A DNA stretch of 64,000 nucleotides, taken from contig CANNBP010000017.1 of NCBI GenBank assembly GCA_947502885.1, forward strand, positions 81,424 through 145,423. Direction: 5' to 3'. Positions 10,501-19,511 of the stretch are shown here, in pieces. Position numbers and translations under genes: made by a program. This DNA is from an uncultured Aquimarina sp. (GTDB lineage Bacteria; Bacteroidota; Bacteroidia; Flavobacteriales; Flavobacteriaceae). The notes below the pieces were generated by a model that saw only the letters and a program-made list of their open reading frames with translations, did no database searches and was not told the DNA's origin. Each line of letters begins with the position of its first letter. Position 1 is the stretch's first letter.

Positions 10501-13500
10501 AAGGTTGCGATGTCTAATGCTGTTGAAGCAATTCCGCATGCGTCTGAACTTCCGTTATCTATTTGTGCCGGTGTGATGGTCGCATTTCCTGTAGCATCTA
10601 GTTGTACAATTATGTTTTGACAAGTCATGGTTGGTAGTACATCGTCTTGTTCTGCTCCTGAGATATCAAAGGTAAAAGTTGGATCAATACAGTCATCACT
10701 ATCTATTGAAACAGAACCTGTAAAGTTAGCTGATCCGCAGGCCGTAGGTGTAAATGTGATACTAATGTCTTGGGTGTTATTTGCAGGAATTGCAATGGGA
10801 AATGTAAGTGCCCCCAACGAAAATTCTGCTCCAGTTATTGTAATACCTGAAACATTTAAGGTAGTTCCTCCAGCATTTCTAATCGTAAATGTATTGGTTT
10901 GAGTGCTTCCGCTAGATATGGTTCCAAAATCAGTGCCATCTGTGGTGTCGGGAGTAGTATCATTATTTGTAATAATGGTCGAATTTCCACTTACTTCTAT
11001 CTCTGGAGCTACTACAGCACATCCCGTGGTACTTACTCCACTACCAGGTGAGATCCAGTTAGAAACAGAATTATTAAGAGTGAAATTGGTAAGCGTTGCA
11101 TCAAAATTGTTAGCAGTTTGATCTGATAGTGTAGTTTCCGAAGGGTTATAGCCTCCAGCAACACCATGGTTAAAGTTATAATAAGCTCGCAAATCGGGCT
11201 CTGTACCTGTAAGTTCGCATCCCATAGTATTTACAATTTCTTTACAGGTTCTTGCTCTATTCCAAAGTCGTACTTCATCAATTTCACCTCTAAAATGCTC
11301 TCTTAAATTTCCGTTATTTAACTGAATATTTCCTATTCTAAAATCTGTTAATCCAGTAGAAGCATTGTTGTTTGCGTTTAATATTAATGTACCCTCTGGA
11401 ACTCCGTCGATATATAAAGTCCATTCATTTCCTGATTTTACAGCAGCTACATGATGCCATTGATCATCTTTTACATTGGTAGTACTATATACTTGTTGCC
11501 AGCTACTCGAGTCATAATCATATTGCCCTAAACGAATAACTCCTGTTCCTCTAACTTCTATAGAAGTTTCTCTATTGGGGCCAGTTTTTTGCCAAACAGC
11601 AATGGCTCTATAGCCGTTAGCTCCACTATCTGCTTTAAACCATGCTTCTATTGTAAAATCATTTGAGGCAGAATTAATATTTGCGATCGCATAGTCATCA
11701 ACACCATCAAAATTTAAAGCTTCTGCAGGTAGACCAACTTCACCAGTAATTGCAAAATCATAAGTGCCTTCATTACAATCATTATTGATAATGGTAAGTG
11801 TAGCATCATGAGATCCTGGAGTTGTTGAAGAAAATGTAACATTAAAGGTAGCAGTACCTCCAGCAGGAACTGATGTAGGTAATGTTCCTAGCGTATAGGC
11901 AGCCGCGCCAGTACCTCCTAAAGTAATCGTAGTAATGTCCAAAGCGATAGTTCCTGTACTATTATCAATAGTATATGTATTGGTTACCGATCCACCAGGC
12001 AAAATGGAAGGAAAAGTAGTACCATCGGTAGTATCTGGAGTAGTATCTCCATCAGCTATAGATACTACATTTCCTAAAATATCTATTTCTTTACTTTTAA
12101 CAACTGTTACTACTGCATTACAAGTATCACTATTTCCGTTATTGTCTGTAACAGTGAGTATGACATTGTTAGTCCCTATATTGGTGCAGTCAAAAGTTGT
12201 GAGATCTAATGCTGTTGTTGCGATTCCACAGGCATCAGTACTCCCATTATCGATTTGTGCAGGAGTTATGGTTGCGTTACCTGTAGCATCGAGTTGTACG
12301 GTTATATTTTGACAGATCACATTGGGTTGTACATTGTCTTCTACAGTTACTACTGCATTACAAGTATCACTATTACCATTGTTGTCGGTAACGGTTAGTA
12401 CGACATTATTGGTTCCTATATGAGTACAGTTAAAGGTATCATTATCCAATGTTAGTGTATCTATGCCGCACTCATCAGATGATCCGTTATCAATTTGAGC
12501 AGATGTAATCGTAGCATTTCCAGAAGTATCAAGTTGAATTGTTATATCTTGGCATACTGGTGTTGGAGGTGTTATATCATTCACAGTAATATCAAAAGTA
12601 CAGGTAGTTGTATTACCTGATGCATCTTCTGCAGTAAATTCTACAGTAGAAGTTCCTATGGGAAATGTGGATCCACTAACCAATCCTGCTGTCTGAGTAA
12701 TGGTAGTATTATCACAATTATCTAATCGGTCATCAATTACAATTTCATAAGATACCCAGGGATCTGCAGAGGAATCTTCTCTAAGAAATACATATCCATT
12801 GGCATATGAAAACCCATAGTTATTTGGGGTAGGTGCTCCAGCTGGCATATCTATAAAATCCCCATTATAAGTGGCTGTAGCTTTATCAATAAAATATACT
12901 CTAGCGTTAAGTTCACTATAAATAATTATTTCTTTACCTGGGATTCCTGTATATCCTACAGAACGAGTCGTAATATCTCCATTACTGGCCTCAGGAAAGT
13001 TCACGATGGCATTATCTGTAAGCTGGTTTCCGTTTAGATCATAGGTGTATAATCGTGCATTATGATAAAAAATAATTTCATTATTGTTATAATCATAGGC
13101 GCCATTTGATTGATTATTAGGTTGATTCAGCCCTGTTATAAAAGTTGTTCCTCCATTAGTAGCATAACCACTAGCATCTAAGTTAATTGTTCTATACCCA
13201 GAAGTCCCTACTCCATTTCCTTGTAATTGTTTGGTATTTGGGTTCCACCACATTCCTCTAAAATCAAATCCGGTGGTATTAGTAACTATAGTAGCTCCGG
13301 TACCATCGTAGGTTCTAAAAGGCATCCCTGTACTTCCTGCTCTAAAAGCATAATAAAGATCAAGATCGGGGTTATACGCTACAGATGACCAGTTGGTTGT
13401 TCCGCCACTAGTAGCCAGACTTGGTCCTGTGTTTAATGTTCCGCTGGTATTTATGCGTAAGCTACCATCAACGGGAGTTGCGAAATTAACAACCGCTCCA

Positions 13501-13916
13501 CAGGTACCAGGATCTTGATTTACCGTTATGGGTGAAGGACATGTTATTGTTGGAGCTACGAGATCCATTACTGTTACATTGGCAGTACAAGTGGCAGTGT
13601 TACCCGCAGTATCGGTTACAGTAAGTGTTACTGTGTTTGCCCCCAGATCATTGCAAGTAAATCCAGTCTTGTCTAGGGTAAATGTTATTGCCCCGCAGCT
13701 ATCACTACTACCATTGTCTATGTCTGCTGGTGCAATGCTAATACTTCCCGAAGCTTCGAGATTTACCGTTATATCTTGACACAAAGCTGTTGGAGGCGTA
13801 ACATCGGGAGCGCATTGAGAAAAAACCGAATTCCCAGAGAAAAGAAGTAGTAAACTACTTACAAACAAATTTAAGTACTCCAACTTTTTTATAGGATTAA
13901 GTAATTCTTTAATCAT
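7542..13916 (-). CDS. Giant Ig/HYR-repeat adhesin with LamG domain and T9SS type B (gliding-associated) C-terminus
   Basis: 2124 residues. A signal peptide (ends NSVFSQ) is followed by a chain of roughly 80-residue modules with two-Cys signatures: CQDITVQLD...GNATITPAQIDNGS and LTVTDxxGNxxTCxAxVTV. These are HYR/Ig-like. Inserted among them are a beta-propeller-like segment (about 150-390), two choice-of-anchor-D/ASPM-type domains (about 612-724 and 969-1092), a LamG/concanavalin-like domain (about 735-910) and a second unique domain near 1300-1440. The last 95 residues (GSFTPNGDGIHDTWNMIG...) are the gliding-motility-associated type B sorting domain, predicting T9SS export and surface attachment. 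Several modules are near identical in DNA, notably 8760-9460 and 10240-10620. Product: probable cell-surface or matrix adhesin. Confidence 0.9.
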   Translation of the reverse strand: MIKELLNPIKKLEYLNLFVSSLLLLFSGNSVFSQCAPDVTPPTALCQDITVNLEASGSISIAPADIDNGSSDSCGAITFTLDKTGFTCNDLGANTVTLTVTDTAGNTATCTANVTVMDLVAPTITCPSPITVNQDPGTCGAVVNFATPVDGSLRINTSGTLNTGPSLATSGGTTNWSSVAYNPDLDLYYAFRAGSTGMPFRTYDGTGATIVTNTTGFDFRGMWWNPNTKQLQGNGVGTSGYRTINLDASGYATNGGTTFITGLNQPNNQSNGAYDYNNNEIIFYHNARLYTYDLNGNQLTDNAIVNFPEASNGDITTRSVGYTGIPGKEIIIYSELNARVYFIDKATATYNGDFIDMPAGAPTPNNYGFSYANGYVFLREDSSADPWVSYEIVIDDRLDNCDNTTITQTAGLVSGSTFPIGTSTVEFTAEDASGNTTTCTFDITVNDITPPTPVCQDITIQLDTSGNATITSAQIDNGSSDECGIDTLTLDNDTFNCTHIGTNNVVLTVTDNNGNSDTCNAVVTVEDNVQPNVICQNITVQLDATGNATITPAQIDNGSTDACGIATTALDLTTFDCTNIGTNNVILTVTDNNGNSDTCNAVVTVVKSKEIDILGNVVSIADGDTTPDTTDGTTFPSILPGGSVTNTYTIDNSTGTIALDITTITLGGTGAAAYTLGTLPTSVPAGGTATFNVTFSSTTPGSHDATLTIINNDCNEGTYDFAITGEVGLPAEALNFDGVDDYAIANINSASNDFTIEAWFKADSGANGYRAIAVWQKTGPNRETSIEVRGTGVIRLGQYDYDSSSWQQVYSTTNVKDDQWHHVAAVKSGNEWTLYIDGVPEGTLILNANNNASTGLTDFRIGNIQLNNGNLREHFRGEIDEVRLWNRARTCKEIVNTMGCELTGTEPDLRAYYNFNHGVAGGYNPSETTLSDQTANNFDATLTNFTLNNSVSNWISPGSGVSTTGCAVVAPEIEVSGNSTIITNNDTTPDTTDGTDFGTISSGSTQTNTFTIRNAGGTTLNVSGITITGAEFSLGALTFPIAIPANNTQDISITFTPTACGSANFTGSVSIDSDDCIDPTFTFDISGAEQDDVLPTMTCQNIIVQLDATGNATITPAQIDNGSSDACGIASTALDIATFDCTNIGTNNVVFTVTDSNGNSDTCNAVVTIQDTVLPTVVCQNITVQLDATGNATITPAQIDNGSSDACGIASTALDITTFDCTQTGTNTVTLTVTDTNTNISTCTATVTVEDNVAPVADCMDITSQLDTTGNLTLFASDINNNSTDNCNTTYYSFTRSPLVSQKLFNNNNNSRGHGQSFTATVTGFLNTIRLYVNRDYTNRSIHFYNGGSGSGTPGSVGTPDYTESGVNLTNSNGGTVWSEITLSTPFPVIAGNEYSFVIQGNTNIYYGWSNQYAGGQFLWNYGDPRCCNWGDLAFELVFDERMDFDCSHVGPNTVPLLVTDSSGNTDTCNANVTIEDNEIPTMVCQNITVQLDTAGNVTITPAQIDNGSSDACGIASTALDITTFDCTNIGTNNVVLTVTDNNGNSDTCNAVVTVQDNVLPNVICQNITAQLDATGNATITPSQIDNGSTDACGIASTALDITSFDCTNIGTNNVVLTVTDNNGNSNTCNAVVTVQDNVMPNVVCQNITVPLDATGNATITPAQIDNGSSDACGIASTTLDITTFDCTNIGTNNVILTVTDNNGNSNTCNAVVTIQDTVLPTVVCQNITVQLDAAGSATITATDLDDGSSDSCGIASYTLDTYNFNCSSIGTNSVTLTVTDTNGNSSNCTATVTIEDNILPIADIPVLLPIYEACSLTTMTPPTATDNCSNTITGVTSTVFPILVSTTITWTFDDGNGNIITQDQEVTIEDTFAPIPDNTSLEEINTVCTLNNLPAPTGSDECVGAVTATTNTLFPITQSTVVEWIYTDGANSITQNQQVTIHDSTPTNYTATAVTNGTGDRATITVNLTGSQYANYEVQLDNDPWTSAQRDGNTFTVTFTDVFIPTSGLQIVNLRNVDGCWQDSLEVYLVGYRGSFTPNGDGIHDTWNMIGLANSNPNANVTIFNRLGKLLAQITPSGAGWDGTYNGVAVPSSEYWFKVNYTEIDSNGNQVPRNISGHFSLIR

Positions 13917-14567
13917 ACAGCAATATTTGACGAAAATGAAATTTATAGTTTAAAAGGGGTAGTGCACTCAAAAATTAATGCGTTTACATAATTGTTTAGA
14001 TATGTCTGTAAACTGAAAATAATTAGGTAAAACTAAAGGAATCATAGGCGTAGGGTATAAATCAAATAGGTATCTAGGGTAATACAAATATATGTTAAAG
14101 AATAGTTAAATCCAAAATTTAAATATAAATAAAAACAACATATTTTATAAAATATATTCAGTCTAAAATTCTGATTTTGTGTTTTTTATGTTGAAATTGT
14201 TGTTTTGCGTAATTTTTTTAAAACGATATTACGAATCAAGTTCTGTTTAAGAAAATTTTCACGGTGACAAAAAGTGGTAAACATGGGGCATAGCTCATTT
14301 TTATTAATATATTCTCAGATTTCAGAGTACAGGTACGAGTTAGTTTTTAATCAAAGAAAGATTTTGGTTTTCAAGCTTTTTGTGTATCATTGAGTATGCT
14401 CCGGTAGGTTGTTAACGTTGTAATGTATTAATGTCACATCAATTTTTATTTTAAAAACTTGAACAATACTAAGATTGGACGTGTGAATAAGCTTTCCTTT
14501 CAAGTTAAATACTCTTAAAATATAACTGGATATCTTCTAAAGATAGTAGATCTATGCTTTTATTAAT
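13917..14567. other. Long AT-rich intergenic region between divergent genes
   Basis: About 650 nt without a convincing ORF or RNA gene. It separates the adhesin (minus) from the dehydrogenase (plus), so it should hold promoters for both. A TAnnTTTG box next to the dehydrogenase is listed separately; I see no equally good box for the adhesin. No repeat was recognised. Confidence 0.5.
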
Positions 14568-14575
14568 TATTTTTG
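14568..14575 (+). promoter_or_regulatory. Bacteroidota -7 box (TATTTTTG) for the dehydrogenase gene
   Basis: TATTTTTG fits the TAnnTTTG consensus. It places a transcription start around 14582, just ahead of the ATGs at 14591 and 14597. This argues against the TTG at 14573 as the start. No clear -33 TTG is present, so confidence is moderate. Confidence 0.45.
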
Positions 14576-14596
14576 ACGATTAATAAACCTATGTAT

Positions 14597-15538
14597 ATGA
14601 CAATACTTCATTTAGACACTAATCACACTATACTGATCAACCAATTACAAGAAGCAGGATTTACTAATGACAAAGATTATTTATCATCTAAAGAGGAGAT
14701 CGAATCTAAAATCCATAAGTATGATGGGATAATAATCAGAAGTCGTTTTGCAATTGATAAAACCTTTTTGGATAAAGCTAAGAACTTAAAATTTATCGGT
14801 CGAGTAGGAGCAGGATTAGAAAATATAGATGTAAAGTATGCAGAACATCTAGGGATTAAATTATTTAACGCACCAGAGGGAAATAGAAATGCAGTTGGAG
14901 AACATACGCTTGGTATGATTTTATCATTGTTTAATAAGTTAAATCAAGGTGATAGAAGTGTTAGAAATGGACAATGGCTTAGAGAGGAACATAGAGGGAT
15001 AGAGTTGGACGGAAAAACTGTTGGAATTATAGGATATGGAAATATGGGTAGAGCATTTGCTTATAAACTAAGAGGTTTTAATGTAGAGGTAATATGCTAT
15101 GATATCAAAGACGATGTGGAGAATAGTGATGCAACCCAAGTAGAACTCGAAGAGCTTTTTGAGAAAACCGATATATTAAGCCTTCATACTCCAGAAACAC
15201 CAGAAACTATTGGAATGATTAATACAGGTTTTATTGATAAGTTTCAAAAACCCTTTTGGTTAATGAATACGGCTAGAGGTAAGAGTGTGGTAACAGAGGA
15301 TTTGGTAAAAGGAATAAAAGACGGTAAAATATTAGGAGCAGGTTTGGATGTTTTGGAATATGAAAAATCTTCTTTTGAAAACTTGTTTACCTCTGACCAA
15401 GAAATGCCAAAACCTTTAAAGGAATTACTTGAAATGGATAATGTGATATTAAGCCCTCATGTTGCAGGGTGGACAGTCGAATCTAAAGAAAAGTTGGCTC
15501 AAACGATAGTCGATAAAATTAAAAATGAATTTTGCTAA
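14597..15538 (+). CDS. NAD-dependent D-2-hydroxyacid dehydrogenase (SerA-like)
   Basis: 313 residues from the ATG at 14597 (MTILHLDTNH). An in-frame ATG lies at 14591 and a TTG at 14573, but related proteins begin MxILHxDxNH and a -7 box overlaps the TTG. The substrate-domain RS-R motif (IIIRSRFAIDK) leads into VGRVGAGLENID. The NAD-binding Rossmann motif is VGIIGYGNMGRAF. The catalytic Arg lies in MNTARGKSV, the Glu in GLDVLEYE and the His in LSPHVAGWT. It is probably a cytosolic phosphoglycerate-dehydrogenase-like enzyme; the exact 2-hydroxyacid is not set by sequence. Its stop overlaps the start of the HD-hydrolase gene. Confidence 0.88.
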   Translation: MTILHLDTNHTILINQLQEAGFTNDKDYLSSKEEIESKIHKYDGIIIRSRFAIDKTFLDKAKNLKFIGRVGAGLENIDVKYAEHLGIKLFNAPEGNRNAVGEHTLGMILSLFNKLNQGDRSVRNGQWLREEHRGIELDGKTVGIIGYGNMGRAFAYKLRGFNVEVICYDIKDDVENSDATQVELEELFEKTDILSLHTPETPETIGMINTGFIDKFQKPFWLMNTARGKSVVTEDLVKGIKDGKILGAGLDVLEYEKSSFENLFTSDQEMPKPLKELLEMDNVILSPHVAGWTVESKEKLAQTIVDKIKNEFC

Positions 15539-16152
15539 AAGAGGTTTTTTTCATACTGTTTTCTAATTATTGTAAAGATTCTAAATATATAGCATCCTTA
15601 TGGTTGGATGTGAAAAATGCACATACACAAAGCAATAGGTATTACCATAACCTAACACATCTAGAACATCTTTATCAAAATTTATTATTGGTTAGAGAAA
15701 AAATCAATGATTGGGATATGATCTTGTTTGCAACATTTTACCATGATTATGTGTATAATGTGCATAAGAAAAATAACGAAGAGCAAAGTGCAAAGAAAGC
15801 AGAAACAGTTTTATACTACTTAAAATTTGATAAGGCTCGAGTTGATTTTGGTGTTGATATGATTAAAGAAACCAAGAGTCATACAGTATCGCCTCAAAGT
15901 GATATTAATTATTTTACAGATGCAGATCTTTCTATATTAGGATGTGATTGGGAGTTATATCAAGAGTATATGAATAATGTTCGAAGAGAATACAACTTTT
16001 ATCCAGATTTTATGTACAAAAAGGGAAGGATTAAGGTATTAAATCATTTCTTGGCAATGCAACAGATATTTAAAACAAATGATTTCTTTGAACATTTTGA
16101 AACTCAAGCTCGAAGTAATATTCAGAAAGAAATTGATTATTTTTCTAAATAG
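15532..16152 (+). CDS. HD-type predicted metal-dependent phosphohydrolase
   Basis: 206 residues. The only start in a sensible place is TTG at 15532, overlapping the dehydrogenase TAA (15536-15538), so translation is probably coupled. Motifs are RYYHNLTHLEHL near residue 40 and ATFYHDYVYN near residue 70, the His and HD ligands of the family often labelled 'predicted metal-dependent HD superfamily phosphohydrolase'. A later YFTDADLSILG acidic motif and a YPDFMYKKGRIKVL helix are also family features. The substrate is unknown. Forms a two-gene operon with the dehydrogenase. Confidence 0.82.
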   Translation: MLKEVFFILFSNYCKDSKYIASLWLDVKNAHTQSNRYYHNLTHLEHLYQNLLLVREKINDWDMILFATFYHDYVYNVHKKNNEEQSAKKAETVLYYLKFDKARVDFGVDMIKETKSHTVSPQSDINYFTDADLSILGCDWELYQEYMNNVRREYNFYPDFMYKKGRIKVLNHFLAMQQIFKTNDFFEHFETQARSNIQKEIDYFSK

Positions 16153-16177
16153 AATTCGGTTTTGTTAAATTCGTAAT

Positions 16178-16603
16178 GTGAGGAAAACAGTTTTTATTTT
16201 CGCTTTTTTGATTGTTGCTTTGCTGATTCTTTTTAAGGTTAGTGAATATAATGTCATAACAGGATATACTTCTGTCGAAATAATCATTACTATTATTGCA
16301 ATAATTTTTTTCGTTATTGGTATAGCAACCAATAAGAAAGTGCTTCATACGCCTAACAAATCAAATATAGCTCCTAATCAAATTGATCAAGAAAAAATTA
16401 AGAGCCTAGGATTAAGTAAAAGAGAATATGAGGTGTTATGCGAAGTTGCTCAAGGATTATCAAACAAAGAAATTGCAGAAAAACTGTTTGTTTCTGAGAG
16501 TACCATAAAAACTCATGTTTCTAATGTTTTGGTTAAACTTAATGCCAAACGAAGGACTCAGGCAATACAAATTGCTAAAGAACTACAAATTATATCACTA
16601 TAG
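16178..16603 (+). CDS. Small membrane-anchored LuxR-family regulator
   Basis: 141 residues starting with GTG at 16178; the overlapping ATG at 16176 runs straight into TGA. Two transmembrane helices (about 3-21 and 28-47) are followed by a linker and a GerE-type HTH at about 78-141 (LSKREYEVLCEVAQGLSNKE, then VSESTIKTHVSNVLVKL). There is no receiver domain, so it is a membrane-tethered DNA-binding protein rather than a two-component regulator. It lies 25 nt after the HD hydrolase and could be cotranscribed. Targets are unknown. Confidence 0.85.
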   Translation: MRKTVFIFAFLIVALLILFKVSEYNVITGYTSVEIIITIIAIIFFVIGIATNKKVLHTPNKSNIAPNQIDQEKIKSLGLSKREYEVLCEVAQGLSNKEIAEKLFVSESTIKTHVSNVLVKLNAKRRTQAIQIAKELQIISL

Positions 16604-16755
16604 TAAAGACTAATCTTTTTTTGTTTTTAAATGATTTTTTTAGTCGATTGAAAGTAAGGTTTTTATAGAGCTGTTTTTTCTTGTCGCTAAAATTTCATTA
16701 AAAAAGATCACTTTTTTTTACCAATGTCGGAAAATGAAACTCCCTTGTTGTAGTA

Positions 16756-16787
16756 TTGCCTCGTAAAGAGTTAATTCATATATTTTG
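16756..16787 (+). promoter_or_regulatory. Promoter-like TTG-N20-TATATTTTG
   Basis: A TTG at 16756-16758 stands 20 nt before TATATTTTG at 16779-16787, close to the Bacteroidota pattern TTG-N17-23-TAnnTTTG but with one extra base in the -7 box. No ORF follows; a hairpin terminator does, so it probably drives the small RNA at about 16793-16911. Confidence 0.5.
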
Positions 16788-16792
16788 ATCTT

Positions 16793-16911
16793 AGCCTGGG
16801 TAGGACTATGTTGTTAGGGTTAAATTTTGAAAAAGGTGGTTTACCTTTAGTGCAATTAGCTGGCTTTTTACAAATTTGACTCTCCTATGAATGGGCATAG
16901 GAGAGTTTTTT
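16793..16911 (+). ncRNA. Candidate small RNA, about 119 nt, with its own promoter and terminator
   Basis: The stretch lies between a promoter-like element (16756-16787) and a strong terminator (16880-16911) and has no coding potential. It contains a short internal hairpin, AAAGGT-ggttt-ACCTTT, near 16835-16852. The size would suit a 6S-like or other regulatory RNA, but I cannot assign an Rfam family by eye. The 5' end is estimated from the -7 box. Confidence 0.5.
16880..16911 (+). terminator. Rho-independent terminator
   Basis: Perfect 10-bp stem CTCTCCTATG / CATAGGAGAG with a 6-nt loop, followed by six T. It ends the candidate small RNA. Confidence 0.9.
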
Positions 16912-17003
16912 ATGAACTCATTTTTGGTCCAAAACAAATAATCAAGATCAGTACTATATCTTTTTAATAGATAAATTGATTAGGGAGTTCTTTCTTTTCT
17001 AAA

Positions 17004-19502
17004 TTATTTTATCCAAATATTTTCAACTACTTGTTTTATGTTCTTAGAAGAACTTCCTATTATAAAGTTATATTCACCTTTGTCAATTTTCCAATCATGT
17101 GTTTTTATGTCATAATATTGAAAAGCGTCTTTTTTTAATATATAGGTGATTTTTTTCGTCTCATTAGGTTCTAAAAACACCTTATAGAATGATTTCAGTT
17201 CTTTTTCAGGTCTATCAACACTGGTGTGTATTGGTTTTACATACAATTGAGCAACTTCGGCTCCTGAAACTTTCCCTGTATTAGTAATTTTCATTGTAAC
17301 TTGATAGGAATACTTGTCAAATTTTGTAATGGAAGGTTTGTGATATTGAAACGTAGTATATGATAGCCCATGCCCAAAGGGAAAACGAGCTTCTAATTTA
17401 TGTTTATCTAGATATCTATAACCAACATAAATTCCTTCAGAATATACCGACTTTAAATTCGGTTTTTTATAATCAGAGAAACCGGGAGAATCTCCCTGAG
17501 ATTTATAAAAAGAAGCAGGTAGCTTACCAGATGGATTTCGATTACCTAAAAGAATATCTGCAATAGCATTTCCTCCTTCTTGCCCACCAAACCACGCTTG
17601 AACAATTGCGGGCACTTCATCTGCCCATGCTTCCATAATAGGAGGAGTTCCTGAAATGACAACTACTACAGTGTTTGGATTGACAGCTTTTACTTTTTTA
17701 ATAAGTTCATCCTGCTTTTCTAAAATAAGAAACTCACGATCACGCCCTTCTCCTTCAAAATGATCCGATAATCCCACACAAACTATGGCTATATCTGATT
17801 CTTTGGCTAGGTTAACTGCTTCTTGTATTAAATTAGTATTAGGGATTACCCAACCCAATTTTATTTCTGAAACATGACCATTATTATAGTAATCGAGTTG
17901 AATGTCATATACTTCTCCTTTTTGTAGTGTAATTTTTGTTTCTTCAATAGTGCTACCTCTTTTGTCTTTCCATTTGTCAATCAATACCTTGTCATTAATA
18001 GTTAATCGAACCCCATCATTATGCATAATTTGAAACTTATATTCTCCAGATTTTGGAGCTTTTAATTTTCCTTTCCATCGAACTGAAAAGTAATTCTCAT
18101 CATCTGCTCCATGAAAATCCCAACTTGGCGCATCATAATACCAAAGAAAATTTACTTCTTTATCATTTCTTATAAAATGAGCTTTACCCTCACAATTAAT
18201 ATTCCCAAAATAAGAGGCTTGTAGTCCTTTTTGTCCATCAATTTCTTCAAAATAAATATTCTCGATTATCTGAATGTCATTAGTAATGGTTGTGCCTAAG
18301 GCATATTTAATTTCAATATCATCACCTATTTTATTTCGCAGCCCTTCTAAAGGCGAAATCGAATAGAAAGGAGTTACTTTAGAAGAACCACCACCACCTA
18401 CACGCGCAAATGAAGCATTGGGTCCAAGCATTGCAATTTTTTTTACACGCTTACTGTTTATGGGTAATATATTATGTTCGTTTTTTAGAAGCACAATTCC
18501 GTTTACAGCAGCTTCGTATGCAATTTTTTTATGAGTTTCACTTTTTAATATGTCGGTTGAAACAGTATCCGATTCCTTGAACATATTCGCATTAAAACGA
18601 ACACGAAGTAGCCGTTTTACTTTATCATTTATAAGGTCTTCTGTAATTTCTTTTTTTGCTAGGGCTATTTTAATAAGTGAATCATTTAGGTGATCACCAA
18701 AAGGCATTTCTAAATCCAAACCTGCTTTTATACTTTTTGCTGTGCTATGCGCAGCTCCCCAATCTGAAACGACAAAACCTGTAAATCCCCATTTTTTCTT
18801 TAAAACAGTATTTAATAAGTAATCATTTTCAGCAGTCCAATGACCATTTACCTTATTGTAAGAAGTCATCACAGTCCATGCCTTAGCTTCTGTAACAGCG
18901 GCTTTAAATGCCGGTAAGTAGATCTCGTGTAATGCTCGTTCATCTACAATAGCATTTACATGGCTTCTTTTCCATTCTTGATTGTTACATGCAAAATGTT
19001 TTACACAGGCCAGCACATTTTCACTTTGCACACCTTTTATATATGGGATAGCAGTTTGTCCTGCTAGATATGGATCCTCACCAAAGCTTTCAAAATTCCT
19101 ACCTCCAATAGGAAAACGATGAATGTTTACACAAGGACCTAGAAAAAAGTTACGACCTCTAGCTTTTGCTTCTTTCCCAAGCAATTGCCCTACTTGATAT
19201 AAAATGTCTTTATCCCATGTAGATGCTAATGAAACTGATGCAGGAAGAGCAGTGGCTTCAGACCATCGTATCCCTACGGGACCATCGGTCATTCGAAGCG
19301 TAGGAATTTTTAAACGCTTATTGTATTTTGTATCAAAGCCTATACCTGATAACTGTTCTATTTTTTCTTCGACCGTCATTAAATTAAGTATAGAGTCAAT
19401 TTTAGACTCAACAGTATTTTCTTTTGTATCAACCTTACTTGGAGAGGTGTTTTTACAAGAGAGAAGTACAATAATGGGTAGGATTAAAAAGAGATTTTTC
19501 AT
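17004..19502 (-). CDS. GH3 beta-glucosidase-type lipoprotein with PA14 domain
   Basis: 832 residues; lipobox LLSC at Cys16 predicts an outer-envelope lipoprotein. The GH3 barrel carries MTDGPVGIRW, the KHFACNNQEW substrate motif and GFVVSDWGAAHST, where Asp (near 246) is the expected nucleophile. A PA14 domain (about 420-545, YFGNINCEGKAHF... to IKLGW) interrupts the second GH3 domain, as in carbohydrate-binding GH3 enzymes. A C-terminal Fn3-like domain follows (TNTGKVSGAEVAQLYVKP). It hydrolyses terminal beta-linked sugars; the exact linkage is undetermined. It lies 9 nt after the GH65 gene, so the pair is one operon handling an oligosaccharide. Confidence 0.92.
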   Translation of the reverse strand: MKNLFLILPIIVLLSCKNTSPSKVDTKENTVESKIDSILNLMTVEEKIEQLSGIGFDTKYNKRLKIPTLRMTDGPVGIRWSEATALPASVSLASTWDKDILYQVGQLLGKEAKARGRNFFLGPCVNIHRFPIGGRNFESFGEDPYLAGQTAIPYIKGVQSENVLACVKHFACNNQEWKRSHVNAIVDERALHEIYLPAFKAAVTEAKAWTVMTSYNKVNGHWTAENDYLLNTVLKKKWGFTGFVVSDWGAAHSTAKSIKAGLDLEMPFGDHLNDSLIKIALAKKEITEDLINDKVKRLLRVRFNANMFKESDTVSTDILKSETHKKIAYEAAVNGIVLLKNEHNILPINSKRVKKIAMLGPNASFARVGGGGSSKVTPFYSISPLEGLRNKIGDDIEIKYALGTTITNDIQIIENIYFEEIDGQKGLQASYFGNINCEGKAHFIRNDKEVNFLWYYDAPSWDFHGADDENYFSVRWKGKLKAPKSGEYKFQIMHNDGVRLTINDKVLIDKWKDKRGSTIEETKITLQKGEVYDIQLDYYNNGHVSEIKLGWVIPNTNLIQEAVNLAKESDIAIVCVGLSDHFEGEGRDREFLILEKQDELIKKVKAVNPNTVVVVISGTPPIMEAWADEVPAIVQAWFGGQEGGNAIADILLGNRNPSGKLPASFYKSQGDSPGFSDYKKPNLKSVYSEGIYVGYRYLDKHKLEARFPFGHGLSYTTFQYHKPSITKFDKYSYQVTMKITNTGKVSGAEVAQLYVKPIHTSVDRPEKELKSFYKVFLEPNETKKITYILKKDAFQYYDIKTHDWKIDKGEYNFIIGSSSKNIKQVVENIWIK

Positions 19503-19511
19503 GTTAAATAG

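Noticed and set aside
8760..10620. Regularly spaced DNA repeats resembling a CRISPR-like array
   Set aside because: The repeats are in frame, about 220-240 nt apart, and encode protein modules; no short repeat-spacer pattern or cas genes.
8764..12312. Series of similar plus-strand ORFs of about 72 codons
   Set aside because: They are antisense shadows of the repeated HYR modules of the adhesin; low stop frequency follows from the repeated codons.
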